NCBI GenBank assembly: GCA_016935295.1 | Contig: JAFGRF010000201.1 | Span: 1 to 6,548 of the forward strand | Length of the DNA: 6,548 nt | Direction of reading: 5' to 3' | DNA from: Caldifarciminota bacterium | GTDB lineage: Bacteria; Hydrothermota; Tepidihabitantia; Tepidihabitantales; Tepidihabitantaceae | Part shown: piece after piece, positions 5,750 to 6,548 of the stretch | Layout: each line of letters starts with the position of its first letter | How positions within the stretch are numbered: the stretch's first letter is position 1 | The notes under the pieces: model-generated | What the model was told of the DNA's origin: nothing | Database searches by the model: none | What the model saw: the letters and a program-made list of their open reading frames with translations, nothing else | Program-made: the position numbers and the translations under genes

Positions 5750-6548
5750 GTGAAGCGAACTGATCGGTATCAGATTGTCGAGACCATCCAGGAGGGTATG
5801 GCTGCGGTTACGTACAAAGCTCACGACCGCGTCCTGGACCGCACCGTCCTTCTGAAGGTGCTGCACACGCGCCTGGCCGCCGATGTCGACTTGGTCCAGC
5901 GGTTCCGGCGGGAGGCGCTGCTCCAAGCGCGACTGAAACACCCCGGTGTCGTCACCGTCTACGACTTCGGAACCGAGGACGACTTCTACATCGCCTCGGA
6001 GTTCGTCGAAGGCAGAACCCTCGACAAGCTGCTCGCGGAAAAGGGCCGGCTGAGGGTCGATGAACTTGCTCCCATTCTGCAGGCAGTGGCGCGGGCGCTC
6101 GCATACGCCCACGCGCAGGGCGTGATTCACCGCGACCTCAAACCGGCCAACATCATGATTGCGGACTCCGGCGATGTCAAACTGACCGATTTCGGCCTGG
6201 CCTGCGCGCGTGACTTCGGCGAGCTTACCCAGGAGGGGTGCGTCATCGGCACGCCGTCCTACATGTCGCCGGAACAGGCCCGGGGCTTAAAGGTGGGGCC
6301 GGCCACCGATATCTTCGCTCTCGGGGTCGTCGTCTACCAAGCTCTGAGTGGCGTGAACCCCTTCGCCGCCCCGAGCTATGCTGAGGCGTTGAGCCTGGTA
6401 CTCAACCACCGGCCTCGCCCCCTATCGGAAGTCGTGGCTGGACTGCCGCCAGGCCTGGGTGAGTTCGTCGGACGGATGATTGCCAAGAGCGCCGCCGAGC
6501 GTCCGGGCTCGGCCGAGGAGTTGACGGGGCTGCTCTCCGCGCCGACGA
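5750..6548 (+). CDS. Hanks-type Ser/Thr protein kinase, N-terminal part (3' end outside window)
   Basis: The frame from GTG 5750 gives 266 residues to the window end without a stop. It is a bacterial PknB-like kinase domain that phosphorylates Ser or Thr on proteins. Conserved elements are the ATP-anchoring Lys36 (T-V-L-L-K-V-L), helix-C Glu55 (R-R-E-A), the catalytic loop H-R-D-L-K-P-A-N (127-134) with Asp129, D-F-G (147-149), the activation-segment end G-T-P-S-Y-M-S-P-E (167-175), and D-I-F-A-L-G-V (187-193) in subdomain IX. All core residues are present, so activity is likely. The glycine loop is altered: I-Q-E-G-M-A-A-V (13-20) instead of L-G-x-G-G-M-G-x-V, keeping only the central glycine. 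Whether sensor repeats, a transmembrane helix or TPR units follow cannot be seen. It starts 39 bp after the activator gene, probably in the same transcript, which suggests that the activator or its GAF domain is a substrate; this is inference. Confidence 0.95.
   Translation, partial: MKRTDRYQIVETIQEGMAAVTYKAHDRVLDRTVLLKVLHTRLAADVDLVQRFRREALLQARLKHPGVVTVYDFGTEDDFYIASEFVEGRTLDKLLAEKGRLRVDELAPILQAVARALAYAHAQGVIHRDLKPANIMIADSGDVKLTDFGLACARDFGELTQEGCVIGTPSYMSPEQARGLKVGPATDIFALGVVVYQALSGVNPFAAPSYAEALSLVLNHRPRPLSEVVAGLPPGLGEFVGRMIAKSAAERPGSAEELTGLLSAPT

Overview
The window is GC-rich bacterial DNA with every convincing gene on the + strand. There are five protein genes, two of them cut by the window edges, and one long gene-poor stretch (661-1377). 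The gene content suggests an uncultured lineage near candidate division WOR-3 or the wider Fibrobacterota-Bacteroidota group. The reasons are a PQQ-type propeller protein with a W-P-x-F-x-x-D-x-x-x-T-G-R tail, a small lipoprotein-like protein with a D-N-P-L-D-P motif followed by a carboxypeptidase-regulatory-like domain, and intergenic DNA with degenerate 7-bp repeats. This placement rests on recall of such genomes and is tentative.

Layout. 1-660 is the C-terminal part of a beta-propeller repeat protein with five visible 40-residue blades. 661-1377 has no convincing gene; it holds a degenerate heptamer array, a possible 11-codon leader ORF, a very strong hairpin (14-bp perfect stem) and a second small hairpin. 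1378-3021 is a divergent but catalytically complete pyruvate kinase. 3022-3249 is a short spacer with a hairpin and a 17-bp palindrome. 3250-4224 is a probably exported carboxypeptidase-regulatory-like protein. 4214-5710 is a GAF-AAA+-Fis sigma-54 activator overlapping it by 11 bases. 5750-6548 is the start of a Hanks-type Ser/Thr protein kinase running off the window.

How the genes fit together. The last three genes are tightly packed (11-bp overlap, then a 39-bp gap) and probably form one transcription unit: a secreted or surface protein, a sigma-54 activator without a receiver domain, and a Ser/Thr kinase. This suggests a signalling module in which the kinase or a GAF ligand controls the activator. 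The link is inferred from gene order only. The pyruvate kinase appears to be a separate unit with its own long upstream region.

No tRNA, rRNA, CRISPR array, insertion sequence or phage gene was recognised. I found no clearly novel system. The items most worth a second look are the structured region ahead of pyk, heptamer repeats that supply the activator's C-terminal tail and the kinase's ribosome binding site, the altered glycine loop of the kinase, and the kinase-activator pairing.
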